DNA from: Tupaia tana
Lineage: Eukaryota; Chordata; Mammalia; Scandentia; Tupaiidae
DNA: 64,000 bases
Direction: 5' to 3'
Assembly (NCBI GenBank): GCA_026018925.1
Contig: JAKSZU010000018.1
Coordinates: 28,272,452-28,336,451 of the forward strand
Part shown: one piece after another, positions 33,790 to 43,742 of the stretch
How the letters are laid out: each line of letters opens with the position of its first letter
Position numbering within the stretch: the first letter of the stretch is position 1
The notes under the pieces: generated by a model
Seen by the model: the letters and a program-made list of their open reading frames with translations, nothing else
Database searches by the model: none
Told to the model about the DNA's origin: nothing
Translations under genes and position numbers: made by a program

Positions 33790-33939
33790 CTGAAAAGCAG
33801 AAAAAACCTGCATTTGGTCATGTAGTTTTATGATTGTATGCTTCTTAGGTTTTCTCCATACTAACCTCACCAGGCTCCATACTAGTGGTAGGGAGGTTAA
33901 CACATAAAAATGTAGTAGTAAAAACTTAGTAACATTGAT

Positions 33940-34095
33940 ACCAGCTAAAGTCATTCACTGTGTACCAAGCTCTTTTCTGAGTGTTTTTTCATTCTTACAC
34001 CAATGCTGTAAAATAGGTATTATTATGCCCCAATTTTATAGATAAGAAAGTGAGATTTGGGGAAGTTAAGTCACTTGCATATAGTGTTAACAAAT
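33940..34095 (+). repeat. MIR ancient SINE
   Basis: TGTGTACCAAGCTCTTTTCT, AATAGGTATTATTATGCCCC, TTTATAGATAAGAAAGTGAG and GGAAGTTAAGTCACTTGC follow the MIR 3' half closely. Confidence 0.8.
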
Positions 34096-34099
34096 GACC

Positions 34100-34450
34100 A
34101 TTATTTCAATCCATGCAGATTCCCCAAGACAAATTATTAAAAGAGATCATTAAAAGAAGAGTCTGGGAAATCTGAAAAACAGAATAATCTGCCTTTCAGT
34201 AGCAGAATTAACTGTACACACCAATTTTAAGTATCAAGATGGAGGCAATTGATAACTTGTCAGGAGGGCATGAACTTTACCCTCTTGCCATGTGCACCTG
34301 CCGTGCCGTGTGCCTGATCGAAGGGTGAGGTGTGTGAGTGCAGACTGGCCACAACTCAATAAGGGAGCTATTGTTGGGAAAGATGTCCTCATGAAATACG
34401 TGGTGAGTTTGTCAACACAGTGAACACAGAGAACTTTTCACCTAAGTATT
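34100..34450. other. Intron 1 segment, nothing recognised
   Basis: A short open stretch after an ATG at 34240 reads MEAIDNLSGGHELYPLAMCT and stops; it looks mRNA-like but I do not recognise it. Confidence 0.35.
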
Positions 34451-34850
34451 TTAGAACTTTGCTTCCTGACTTTCACTGTCTGCTGCAACACCAGCTCTCT
34501 CTCACACTTAGCCTTTATTCCTAAGCCTCTGCTTGGAATGCTTTCTTCCTCTCCCTCTTATCCACAGCTCTCTACTCATAAGTCAAGTCCTTGGGAATCC
34601 TTGGACTGTGGTTTCCTCCCCAAGCTATTAGGTCCTCTCCTCAGGGCTCCCATAAGTAATAGTCTATGCCTTAGGCCTGTCTTTATCACTGTACCTGTCA
34701 GCAGCTGCCACTCCCATCCTGTGTCTGCATGCTTTGCACCTCCCTGCTGGTTAGCCTCCTAGACTAATCTCACAGTAAGGGATTGAGTTTTAACACACTT
34801 TTTAGGTTCCCAGCTCTTAGCACAGGGCAGGTTCTTAATGACTGAGAAGA
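34450..34850 (+). repeat. L2 ancient LINE fragment
   Basis: CTTGGAATGCTTTCTTCCTC, GTGTCTGCATGCTTTGCACC and CCCAGCTCTTAGCACAGGGC follow the L2 3'-end word order. Confidence 0.65.
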
Positions 34851-35127
34851 CTTTGTGTTATATAATATGAAACTATGTAAAAAGCTTCTTATTTCCCTTG
34901 AAGAAAAGAAGTATAATAATCTTTTTCCGGGAACAGTAGTTTGTCGTAGTGTTGTCTACTGGAAGAAAAAATGGTGCTTTCCAGGAACCCTCTATGAGAT
35001 CACAAAGACAGTTTCAGGTGAAAGCTTGAAAATTGTTTTTTTATATTTCTAATCCATCTTTGGGAAACCTAAATTTTAAAAAGTTGCTAGATGATGTTTG
35101 ATTACTTTATTAAGAAGGGATTGTGGG
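34851..35127. other. Intron 1 segment, nothing recognised
   Basis: A 65-codon open frame (34855-35052) has no family signature. Confidence 0.5.
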
Positions 35128-35277
35128 GGGCTGGCAGGTGGCGTGATTCAGGCAGCTGGACTCCCATATGGCTGACCGTGGTTCGAGTCCCAGACCTGGC
35201 AGCTTGCTTTCTCACTTTCCTTCTCTTTCTCTGCCTCTCTCTGGTCAACTTCAAAAAAAAAAAAAAAAAAAAGATAA
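35128..35277 (+). mobile_element. Type B SINE
   Basis: GGGGGGCTGGCAGGTGGCGT head, GGTTCGAGTCCC box B, CTCTGGTCAACTTC then A20. Confidence 0.9.
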
Positions 35278-35329
35278 AATAATGACAATTAATAAAATTA
35301 ATTCTTTTTAAAAAAAGGAAAAGAAAGGA

Positions 35330-35575
35330 TTGTGGCGCCAGCTCCGTAGCACAGTGATTAAGCAAAGCACATTGGGAGATGTTTCCCACGTGATGGACCA
35401 CAGGTCAAATCCCAGCCCCAGCTGCTTAAAAAAAAAAAACAATGGCACATATGCATGCATGCTCAAAATTGTGACGGGTAAGAGAAAAAAGGATTGCAGT
35501 ATGACCAGCCCCCCACGGGGGTGCTTTTCTCTTTCACTAGTGAGCACACACATCCTGTTGCATTTAAAGAAGAAA
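35330..35575 (+). mobile_element. Older type A-like SINE
   Basis: CGCCAGCTCCGTAGCACAGT head, A12 interruption after CAGCTGCTT, and CATCCTGTTGCATTTAAAG end. Confidence 0.7.
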
Positions 35576-35585
35576 AAGATCTTTG

Positions 35586-35830
35586 GGGCTCAGCTGCAAT
35601 AGCGTAGCAGTATCCCAATGCTTTGTGATGCTGGGAACCACAGGAAAGATCACAGTACAGTTCCTAGGTTGACCTGTATACACTGTGGGACTGTATTCAC
35701 AGCTAAGAATGGCTGGGAGAGGATCACAGTATGAGACTCTTTTGAGGGTGTTTATCTTTTTCTCTCTCTTCTTTCTGCCTCTATCTCATGAAAGGAAGGA
35801 AGAAAAGAAGAGAGAGAAGAAGGAAAGATG
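35586..35830 (+). mobile_element. Type C SINE
   Basis: GGGGCTCAGCTGCAATAGCG head, GAATGGCTGGGAGAGGATCA body, CATGAAAGGAAGG end. Confidence 0.6.
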
Positions 35831-35868
35831 TTTTTAAAAAGAAAAATCATTCAGGGCTTCAATAAGTT

Positions 35869-36004
35869 ATTTATTTATTTATTTATTGCAGAGATTTTTG
35901 CCATAGGGTGTAGGCACTCACCAGAAAGAGACACAAAGCGAGAAATCACTTCCCAGGGGGGATGGCCATGCTGCAATCCCTTTTCCTCCATTCTCCTCTC
36001 AGGA

Positions 36005-36059
<55 letters not shown>

Positions 36060-36425
36060 AGAGGTTTTCACCATAGGGCGTGTACGCTCGCCAGACAGAC
36101 AGAGAGAGACATAGAGACAGAAAGCGAGAAATCACCCCCCAGGGGGGATGGTCACGCCGCAATCTCTTCTCCTCCATTCTCCTCTCGGGATCTTGGGCAC
36201 GCACGCACGCACACACACCTGATGTAAGTTCTAAGCCACCGGGTCCGGGACGCGAACCGTGGTCGACTACGTGGGAGTCCAGCAACATAGCCATGACGCT
36301 AACTGCTGGTTCCCTCCTCTCAGGATCTTGGGCACACACGCACACACATGAGTTTAAGCCACCGGGTCGGGGGTCAACTACATGGGAGTCCAGCAGCATT
36401 GCCATTACACCAACTGCTGGTCCCT
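35869..36425 (-). mobile_element. Type A SINE (outer) split by a second SINE
   Basis: Outer target-site duplication CTTCAATAAGTT at 35857-35868 and 36424-36435. Halves at 35869-36008 and 36330-36425 join when the inner copy is removed. Confidence 0.95.
36009..36313 (-). mobile_element. Type A SINE, GGGAACC subfamily, nested (young)
   Basis: 16-bp perfect duplication CTCCTCTCAGGATCTT at 35993-36008 and 36314-36329. The + strand poly-T is about 50 bases long (to 36056), the longest tail in the window. Box B reads GGTTCGCGTCC. Confidence 0.96.
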
Positions 36426-36452
36426 TCAATAAGTTTTAAGAGTGTAAAGGGA

Positions 36453-36684
36453 CTGAGGCTGGCAGGTGGCATGGTGGTTAAGGGCACTGGACTCTCACAT
36501 GGCCAGCTGCCATTCAAGTCCTGGACCTGGCAGTTTGCTTTCTTACTTTCTCCCTCTCCCTTTCCCCCTCCTTGCCCCTTCCCCCTTCCCCTCCCTCTCT
36601 CTCTCTTACTCTGTCCCTCTCTTGTCAAATTATAAATAAATAAATCTAAATAAAATAATTCTTTAAAAAAAATTAGAGTAAAAA
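36453..36684 (+). mobile_element. Type B SINE
   Basis: 14-bp perfect duplication AGAGTGTAAAGGGA at 36439-36452 and 36685-36698. Confidence 0.95.
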
Positions 36685-36698
36685 AGAGTGTAAAGGGA

Positions 36699-37150
36699 TC
36701 TAAAGACCAAAGTTTAAGAACTGCTGCTATAGGACAACGTTATTCTTTTTCCTTGAAAATCAAAACACACAGTTGTATTTCTCTGTCACCTTTGATCTTA
36801 GTATACCCCCTAGCCACTTATCTTTTAACCAAAGTAGCTTCTATTTCACGGAGAAAACTGAGGGAAGAGGGCGGTGATGTCAGTACAACACAAGCCTTTG
36901 TGTAGACTTGCAGAATTAATGAACACACACAGTATAGCTTCTACAACCACACACATCCTGTTTATATCTTAAAGTGGCAACAGAGAACCAGTTCATTATG
37001 ATAACTCTAAGCTGTAACTTTTCTAGAGCATGTAAAAATGAGCAAAAGTCTATAAACCGCGGTCTGTATGGGGTTTTGCACTGCTAAGTCATTGTGCCCA
37101 CAAACAGAAACCACATGGTAGGCCAGGTTCAATTTGAGATCCATCGTAAA
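36699..37150. other. Intron 1 segment, nothing recognised
   Basis: Unique-looking AT-rich sequence. Confidence 0.5.
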
Positions 37151-37330
37151 GGCTGGGCAAGGATGTGCACCTATAATCCCAGTGATTCAGAAGGCTGAAG
37201 AAGGAGGCTCAGGAACTTCCAGCTGGCCTGGGCAACATGTGGAGACCCTGTTTGAAAGAGCTGGCACGTACCTGTAGCCCCAGCTACTTGAGAACCTGAG
37301 ACAGGAGGCTCACACGTCATAGCAAGACAC
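37151..37330 (+). mobile_element. Dimeric 7SL RNA-derived SINE (Alu-like)
   Basis: Left arm: GGCTGGGCAAGGATGTGCAC, CTATAATCCCAGTGATTCAG, AGCTGGCCTGGGCAACATGT, GAGACCCTGTTTGAAAGA. Right arm: CTGGCACGTACCTGTAGCCC, CAGCTACTTGAGAACCTGAG, then CATAGCAAGACAC. These are Alu-domain words of 7SL in head-to-tail order. The only such element in the window. Confidence 0.85.
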
Positions 37331-37572
37331 TTCGAAGTATATAAACTTTAAATCATGCTTAGTAATCAGTATGTCTGTATCCTTTCTTTCTTAGAAATTT
37401 TCGACTTAGCCAATGATTAATTGATTCATTAAATAATCTATTGTTAATATTAATCCGAGATTCGAAGTTATCTAAAGATCTCAGAGGTTATCTTCAGATT
37501 GACATTACAAAATATAATTATTCTCCAAAAACTCCACAACCCCAGTCTAATTATGAGAAAAACAGCAGATAG

Positions 37573-37810
37573 GGCCAGTCTCATAGCATAATAGGTAAGG
37601 GAACTGGATTCCACATGGCTGGCTGAAGTTCAAATCCTGGCCCTGGTGGCTTGAAAATTATAATGGGCATATATGTGTGCCCAAAATCCTGACAGGATGG
37701 AGAAGGGATTGCAGTGTCACTGTGCCCAATTGGGGGGCATTTTCTTCTTTTTTTGTTTCTATCATTCTGTCTCTGGCAAGCATGTGACCTCTGGCAATTT
37801 AAAACAAAAC
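37573..37810 (+). mobile_element. Older type A-like SINE
   Basis: AGGGCCAGTCTCATAGCATA head and GACCTCTGGCAATTTAAAAC end. Confidence 0.75.
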
Positions 37811-38168
37811 ATAAAGAAAAAGAAAATCAGATAAATTCCATTGGGAGCATTCTATAGTATACCTGACCAGTGTTCCCCAAAACTGTCAGTCATCAAAAAC
37901 AAGCAAAATCTGAAACTACATCAGCCAAAGAGAGCCTTTGGAGACATGACGACGAAGTGTAATGTGGTAACCTAGATGGACTCTAGAGTAGAAATAGGTA
38001 AAAACTAGGGAAATCCGAATATCATGTAGTCTTAATAACGTATCGATTTGTGTACATTAATCATAACAAATGTTCCACACCAGTATAAAATGTTAATCAT
38101 AGAACTGGGGGCAGGGCTATTCAGGAACCATATTATCTGCTCAGTTTTCTGTAAATATAAAACTGTTC
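37811..38168. other. Intron 1 segment, nothing recognised
   Basis: No coding signal or repeat recognised. Confidence 0.5.
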
Positions 38169-38343
38169 TTTTTTTAAATTATTGTTATTATTATTTCTTT
38201 TTAATTGCTATAGGGCACATGCAGTTGCCAGAGAGAGTAAGAGAAAGAGAAGGAAAATGAGAAAAGAAGCTGCCAGGTTGGGACTTGAACTGTGGTAAGC
38301 CATGTGGAAGTCCAGTGCCTTAACCATCATGCCACCTGCTGGT
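38169..38343 (-). mobile_element. Type B SINE
   Basis: Flanked by AAAACTGTTCT (38158) and GAAACTGTTCT (38346). The head contains GCCACCTGCTGG at 38331-38342, i.e. CCAGCAGGTGGC on the minus strand. Confidence 0.92.
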
Positions 38344-38388
38344 AATGAAACTGTTCTAAAAAATAAAATATTAACGAAAAAGTAAAAA

Positions 38389-38659
38389 CAGGGCCTAACA
38401 GATGGCATGGTGATTAAGGCACAGGATCCCACATAGTTGACTCCATGGTTCAGGTCCTGGACTCAGTGGCTTGAAAATCACAATGATTGGACACCAGTGC
38501 ATGTTTGCCCAAGATCCTGAGAGGAGAATGGAGTAAAAGAGATTGCAGCATGGCCATTCTCCCTGGGGAGGGTGATTTGGCCCTCCCCCCACTCTCCCTC
38601 CCTCCTCGGCCAGCACACATACTCTATGGCAAAAATCGAAAAAAAAAAAAAAAAAAAAA
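38389..38659 (+). mobile_element. Type A SINE
   Basis: CAGGGCCTAACAGATGGCAT head, A22 tail, flanked by AAAGTAAAAAC and AAAGTGAAAAC. Confidence 0.88.
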
Positions 38660-38678
38660 GTGAAAACGTGTAGTTACT

Positions 38679-38890
38679 GGGACCAGCAGATGGCATAGTG
38701 GTTACATCACTGGATTCCCACATGGGTGACTGCAGTTCAAGTCCCAGATCCAGTGGCTTGAGTGTGCCCAAAATCCCGACAGGAGAATGGAGAAGGGATT
38801 GAGGCATGGCTATCCTGCCGGGGGTGATTTCTCACTTTCTGGCTCTCTGGCAAGCACACACACCCTATAGCAAAAATCTCTCTTTAAAGA
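38679..38890 (+). mobile_element. Type A SINE with internal deletion
   Basis: GGGACCAGCAGATGGCATAG head. The body lacks the segment between the tRNA-like head and GTGCCCAAAATCCCGAC. Confidence 0.85.
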
Positions 38891-38899
38891 AGAAAGTGT

Positions 38900-39735
38900 T
38901 ACTATTGAAACTAAAAGCTTATCAGGGCCAGCTGCCCCAGAACCCACAGGGGTAGGCAGCTGGTGTGGGAGGGGATTAGGGGTTGTGGCAGTATGCGGGG
39001 ACTCCACAGCAGTGCCTTCAGGGCCACTTTGTGGAAGCAAAGTAAAAGTTCATAAAAACAGAATGCATGGGACCAGCAGTTAGCGTAATGGCTATGTCGC
39101 TGGACTCCCATGTAGTCGACCGTGGTTCGAGTCCCGGACCCGGCGGCTTAAACTCACGCCGGGCGCGTGTGCGTGCGTGCCCAAGATCCCGAGAGGAGAA
39201 TGGAGGAGAAGGGATTGCGGCGTGGCCATCCCCCCTGGGGGGTGATTTCCTGCTTTCTATCTCTCTGTCTCTCTCTGTCTGTCTGGCGAGCGCACGCGCC
39301 CTATAGCAAAAACCTCTCCAAAAAAAAGAAAAAAAAAAAAAGAAAAGAAAAAAAAAAAACAGAATGCATGGAGAGGGAAAAACTTAGGTAGCTATGAAGG
39401 CCCTGATGCCATGTATGTCAAATTGATATCTTCTGATGGTCCTGAATTTATGTAAAAAGAGAACATGCACTGACATCAGGAACAATAAAAGCCATGTGGA
39501 GTGGCCAGGTCAGTTTGCTGAGAACAAAACCAATGAGGTCAGTTTTAGAGAGATTCCTTCACATGTGCTATCAAAAGTATGCATGTATTTTACATACAAG
39601 GTTTGCTATATTAACGACTCCACTGAGATTCCTGAATTCCCAATCACTCCTGAAATTGCACTGGAACTGCTGTTGGCTGCAAACTTACTAAATTGTTAAA
39701 TGAAATAAATTATAATAAACCATTAAAAAATAAAT
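38900..39735 (+). pseudogene. ELOC: ELOC (elongin C) processed pseudogene, SINE at its start codon
   Basis: Intronless copy of elongin C mRNA, the adaptor of elongin and cullin-RING ligases. The copy's start is near 39368, right after a SINE (39071-39358). The 5' flank GCAAAGTAAAAGTTCATAAA before the SINE probably belongs to the 5' UTR. After an early TAG and frameshift, family stretches are clear: [15 protein letters not shown], then after another stop [31 protein letters not shown] and [17 protein letters not shown]. Stop TAA at 39697-39699 is followed by AATAAATTATAATAAACC-like 3' UTR. Left boundary uncertain. Confidence 0.92.
39071..39358 (+). mobile_element. Type A SINE (young)
   Basis: 13-bp duplication ACAGAATGCATGG, ending at 39070 and again at 39371. 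Almost every CpG of the consensus is intact and box B is GGTTCGAGTCC. Confidence 0.97.
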
Positions 39736-39876
39736 AAAAATTTATCAGGATAATAATTCAATTTAGTTTAACAAATTTACATTTTCATTATTTTAAATAT
39801 TATAAACCAATGTAAGTTTAGGAAGAGAAAACCCATAAAGAATAAAATGTATGCTGGATTAGAATCAATAGGAACA

Positions 39877-40118
39877 GGGACCAGCAGTTGGTGTAATGGC
39901 TATGTTGCTGGACTCCCATGTAGTCGACCACAGTTTGAGTCCCAGATCCGGAGGCTTAAACTCACGCTGGGTGCATGCCCAAAATCCCAAGTAGAATGGA
40001 GAAGGGATTGCAACGTGGCCATCCCTCTTGGGGGATGATTTCTCACTTTCTTTCTCTCTGTCCCTATCTTTCTGGTGAGCGCATGTGCCTTATAGCAAAA
40101 ACCTCTCCAAAAAAGAAA
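39877..40118 (+). mobile_element. Type A SINE
   Basis: 16-bp perfect duplication AGAATCAATAGGAACA at 39861-39876 and 40119-40134. Confidence 0.96.
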
Positions 40119-40271
40119 AGAATCAATAGGAACAAATAAACAGCATAGTTAGTTTTATTAAATCAAAATTAAGCTAGTCTCATTTACCAAAGATTTACCT
40201 TACTTGTGTGAGCTTGAATTCCTAAAATATTTCTGGGATTATTTCTTTTTTGTTTGTTGTTTTGCTTGGTC

Positions 40272-41342
40272 AATAGGTTTATTGTCTTTATCTAGAAAAT
40301 TTTTATAGAAAATTGTTTAGCCCTCAGCAGCCTGCTTCTAAGCTCTGTGGATGATTATCTTCTTCTGAGCTACCCGATTTTCCTTCTGGGCAAAGAACAC
40401 TTTAGGACAGTTCTGCCTCTTCTTTTTAACCTTTCTTGGACTTCTTTTCATAGATTGGATTCTCTTGTGTAGCAGCATGAGCTTTCTTCTATATCTCCCC
40501 ATGGTGTCTGGAGTTACATTGTTCCATATGTGTGGCATTAAGTAATATATATAATTCACAGCATTCTGCCCCACAGTGTGCTTTTCATACACTTCTGCAT
40601 TAAATTCCTTGCTTGCAGAATCATAACCAGAAAAATCATTTGGTATTATGAAGGATAGACAATCCTCTAACCACAGCTCTCTTCAGGGCCCTAAAGACTT
40701 TATTGCCAGTGGTAGTTCTGACAAGATCTGCTTCCAAATAATAGTTGAATGCATCTGCTATTGACTGTTTCACCACCAATGTTTTCTACATTGTATTCAT
40801 CTTTGGTCACTTCTACTTGGCCTTCCTAGAGCTTGTTCATGCTCAAACTATTTAGAAGCCTGCAGGTAGCAGCAGACCAGTACATGCTGCAGCATGATTT
40901 GTCAGGCCGGTCTTCAGGCAGTATTATGGTAGTTCATGTGCATAAGCTGTACAAACTATCATATCCCCTTCAATACAGGTATAGCAACCTGACAATGATA
41001 TCTGTGTTACAAACAATTATCCTGTATGTAGTATGTTGTACTTATTTTTTTCTGGGCTCTCCAAACATTTCTGAGCATAATCAGTTTTACCCTCTCATCA
41101 TCAATTTCATTTGGTATCTCTTAAAGTAAGCCTTATTTTTTAAAAAAAATTACTTAGTTCTTTTTTATTATTATTATTATTTAATTTTACCAGAGAGAGG
41201 GAAAGTGATAAAGCAAACTGCCAGTTCCAGGACCTGAACCGCACTTAGCCAGTGCATTAACCACTACACCATCTGCCAACCCTAGTAGGCCTTATTCTTG
41301 ACAACTTTAACAAGTTCCATTCTGCAGAACAGAGATCTCCTT
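40272..41342 (-). pseudogene. RPL5: RPL5 processed pseudogene
   Basis: Minus-strand retrocopy of ribosomal protein L5 mRNA. Start codon complement at 41318-41320 (M-E-L-V-K-V-V-K in place of M-G-F-V). Interrupted by a SINE at 41139-41283. The rest is readable in broken frames as family sequence, including [16 protein letters not shown]-like and EKHTVGQNAVNY, ending in the C-terminal lysine-rich region (RKVKKKRQNCPKV, AQKENRVAQKK). Stop complement at 40317-40319 and a poly(A) signal complement at 40278-40283. Several stops and shifts; non-coding. Confidence 0.93.
41139..41283 (-). mobile_element. Type B SINE inside the RPL5 pseudogene
   Basis: Flanked by GTAAGCCTTATTTTT (41126) and GTAGGCCTTATTCTT (41285), a duplication of RPL5 sequence. 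Head truncated or diverged (CATCTGCCAACCCTA). Confidence 0.88.
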
Positions 41343-41452
41343 CCATGGCTCAACATAGAAGTCTAGCATGTAGAAAGTACTAGAAATTTGGTTTCATGGG
41401 AACTTTAGGAATGTTTTATTACTATAAGGACTTATTTAAAATATCTGTGACA

Positions 41453-41620
41453 CGCAGGGCGTGTGTGAGTGCGTGCCAAAGATCCCGAGAGGAGAGTGGA
41501 GGAGAAGGGATTGTGGCGTGGCCATCCCCCCCGGGGGGTGATTTCTTGCTTTCTGTTTCTCTGTCTCTGTCTGTCTGGCGAGCACACGTGCCCTATAGCA
41601 AAAACCTCTCCAAAAAAAAA
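41453..41620 (+). mobile_element. Type A SINE, 5'-truncated
   Basis: Starts at CGCAGGGCGTGTGTGAGTGC, lacking the whole tRNA-like head with boxes A and B, then intact to CCCTATAGCAAAAACCTCTC and A9. Confidence 0.92.
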
Positions 41621-41642
41621 GAGTAAACATAGAAAGAACGCA

Positions 41643-41846
41643 GGGGCCAGCAGGTAGTGTGGACTCCCACATGGCTGACCCCTGGGGGAGTGGCCCACAG
41701 TGACTGCAATACCTTCTCCTTCAGAGAACTTGGAGCATGAATGCACATATGCCCGGCATGTGTTAAGCCATCAGGTCCAGGACTCGAACCACACTCAGCC
41801 ATGTGGGAGCCCAGTGACTTAACTGCTACGCCATCTGCTGGTCCCT
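41643..41846. mobile_element. Palindromic SINE fragment pair
   Basis: Head GGGGCCAGCAGGTAGTGTGG on the + strand (41643-41690) is followed directly by a minus-strand SINE body and head ending CCATCTGCTGGTCCC at 41846. Confidence 0.85.
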
Positions 41847-41929
41847 CATGAGTCTGGATTTTTAAAACTAAAATTTTTTATTGATTTAAGCTCCAAACAG
41901 ACAAAGGGAAACAAAAAGACTTAAATCAG

Positions 41930-42140
41930 GGACTATACAGTGCAACAGTAAAATGCAGTGTTCTGCAAGGCTAACCTATGTGGAAAGGTTTCAGATTTGG
42001 GTCCAGAGACACCCCTTCCCTAGTACACAGGGCACAGTGATCTGGGACTAGATCCTGACATCAAGACCCTGGTGAAGGTGCTTGTTTTCTGTCTATCTGC
42101 CTGCCTTTCTCTCTCACTCATGGAAGAAATAAACTTAAAA
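41930..42140 (+). mobile_element. Type C SINE
   Basis: ATGCAGTGTTCTGCAAGGCT and a CACTCATGGAAGAAATAAAC end, close to the 30979 copy. Confidence 0.75.
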
Positions 42141-42145
42141 GAGGG

Positions 42146-42400
42146 GGAACCAGCAGATGGCATAATGGTTATGTTGCTGGATTCCCACATAGTTGACCGC
42201 AGTTCAAGTTGAAGACCCAGCAGCTTAAAACTCACACTGGGCACATGTGTGTGCGTGCCCAAAATCTCAAGAGGAGAATGGAGGAAACGGGTTTGCGGTG
42301 TGGCCACACTCCCGGGGGTGATTTCTCACTTTCTGTCTCTTGTTTCTCTGCCAAGCGCACACACCCTGTAGCAAAAATCTCTCTCTCAAAAAAAAAAAAA
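42146..42400 (+). mobile_element. Type A SINE
   Basis: Directly follows the type C copy. A 15-bp duplication AAAGACTTAAATCAG at 41915-41929 and 42401-42415 flanks the pair. Confidence 0.9.
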
Positions 42401-42415
42401 AAAGACTTAAATCAG

Positions 42416-43498
42416 ATTCTCTGCTGTCTCTTACCTGGCAGAATCTCTGCCATCCTTCTACAGAGATTCCTGAGTATTTAGAGCATAAAACCAAATGGCT
42501 GACATTATTGTTTCCATAAATGAGAACTAGCTTATTAGCCTTAAGTGAACCAGAAGCAAAATACCAAGTCAGAAAGGGCAGAGAACAAACTAGAGAAACA
42601 AATTTCTCATTCTGCGTTCTGTTGACTCCTGGGCCTCTTCTGGGAATCAAGGGAAGATGAGATGCACTTCCCAACCCATGCTCCCGGCCTAGTCAGCTCC
42701 CTCTAATGGGCATTGATGACCTCGAAGACTGTTAAAGGATAGTTATGGTTTACCTTTTTTTTTTTTTAATAAAATCAAAATTCTTGTACAAATATACAAT
42801 GATAATACCAAACACTTTAACTGATTTAGTAATGAGGAACTAATAGTTTGTCAAAACTCTATACTCCTGGAGAGTTTTAATTTCTCAATATCTAGCAAGT
42901 CCCTTCCTCTCTGCCCCTACTATCCCAATCCTGGTTCAGGTCCTCATCTCTTTGTTCGGATGAGTAACAAACCAGTTCTCTCAATGATCCTTCTACATCC
43001 ACCTGTACCCTACCTTGCAACCAGATGGACTCTAAAGAATGCAAACTATTGTCTGCCACAGAATGATTTTGGGGCACCCCCTTCTGCTTTTCTTAGCAGT
43101 TGTATTGAAATGATTGGTCTTCTCCACTCTTCTGCAAGGTATTTTGAAGTCTTTTACATTGTCATTCCCCTCACCTGATCGCCCACCCAAAAAAAAAAAA
43201 AAAAAAAGCTTTAATGATTCTCCATGTTTCTCTATAATCAAGGCAGGACCCAGGAACCTGTATGTTTAACATAGCTTCCAAATCAGTCTCTTCAGTTTGA
43301 GAACAGTCCAAAACTCAAGCCCCTTAGGGGATCAGATAATACTCTTACATGACCTTTGCTTACTTGTCTCGTCTCATCTTTCACTACGCTCATCTTTCAC
43401 TATGCTCAGCTTCTTACCACCACAGTATCTTACTTGAAGTATCCTTTGTCTAGAAATTTAGGTCAGGTTTTGGTTGCTTTTTAAAGCCTATACACGTT
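42416..43498. other. Intron 1 segment, ancient repeats only
   Basis: A MER5-like relic near 43240-43315 (CAGGAACCTGTATGTTTAAC, CAGTTTGAGAACAGTCC). A segment at 43056-43160 is duplicated at 43773-43864. No gene seen. Confidence 0.5.
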
Positions 43499-43742
43499 GG
43501 GCCAGCAGGTAGCATGGTAGTTAAGGCAGCTTGGCGAGCTGCATAGGGTTCAAGTCCTGGACCCAGCAGCTTGAAAGACCTCTAGCCACATGTACATGCA
43601 TGCCCACTCCAAATCCTCAAAAGAGAATGGTGTAGAAGGGACTGCAGTGTGGCTACCCGCCCCTCCCCATCCCACCCCACCCCAGTGCTTTCTCATTTTC
43701 CCTCTTTCTCTCCAGGAAGCACATGTGCCCTATAGCAAGAGA
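43499..43742 (+). mobile_element. Older type A SINE
   Basis: GGGCCAGCAGGTAGCATGGT head. Flanked by AAAGCCTATACAC (43485) and AAAGCCTATACTAC (43743). Confidence 0.88.

Noticed and set aside
34230-34440. Possible additional retrocopy (mRNA-like words after ATG 34240)
   Set aside because: Could not be matched to any family; no A-tail or duplication.
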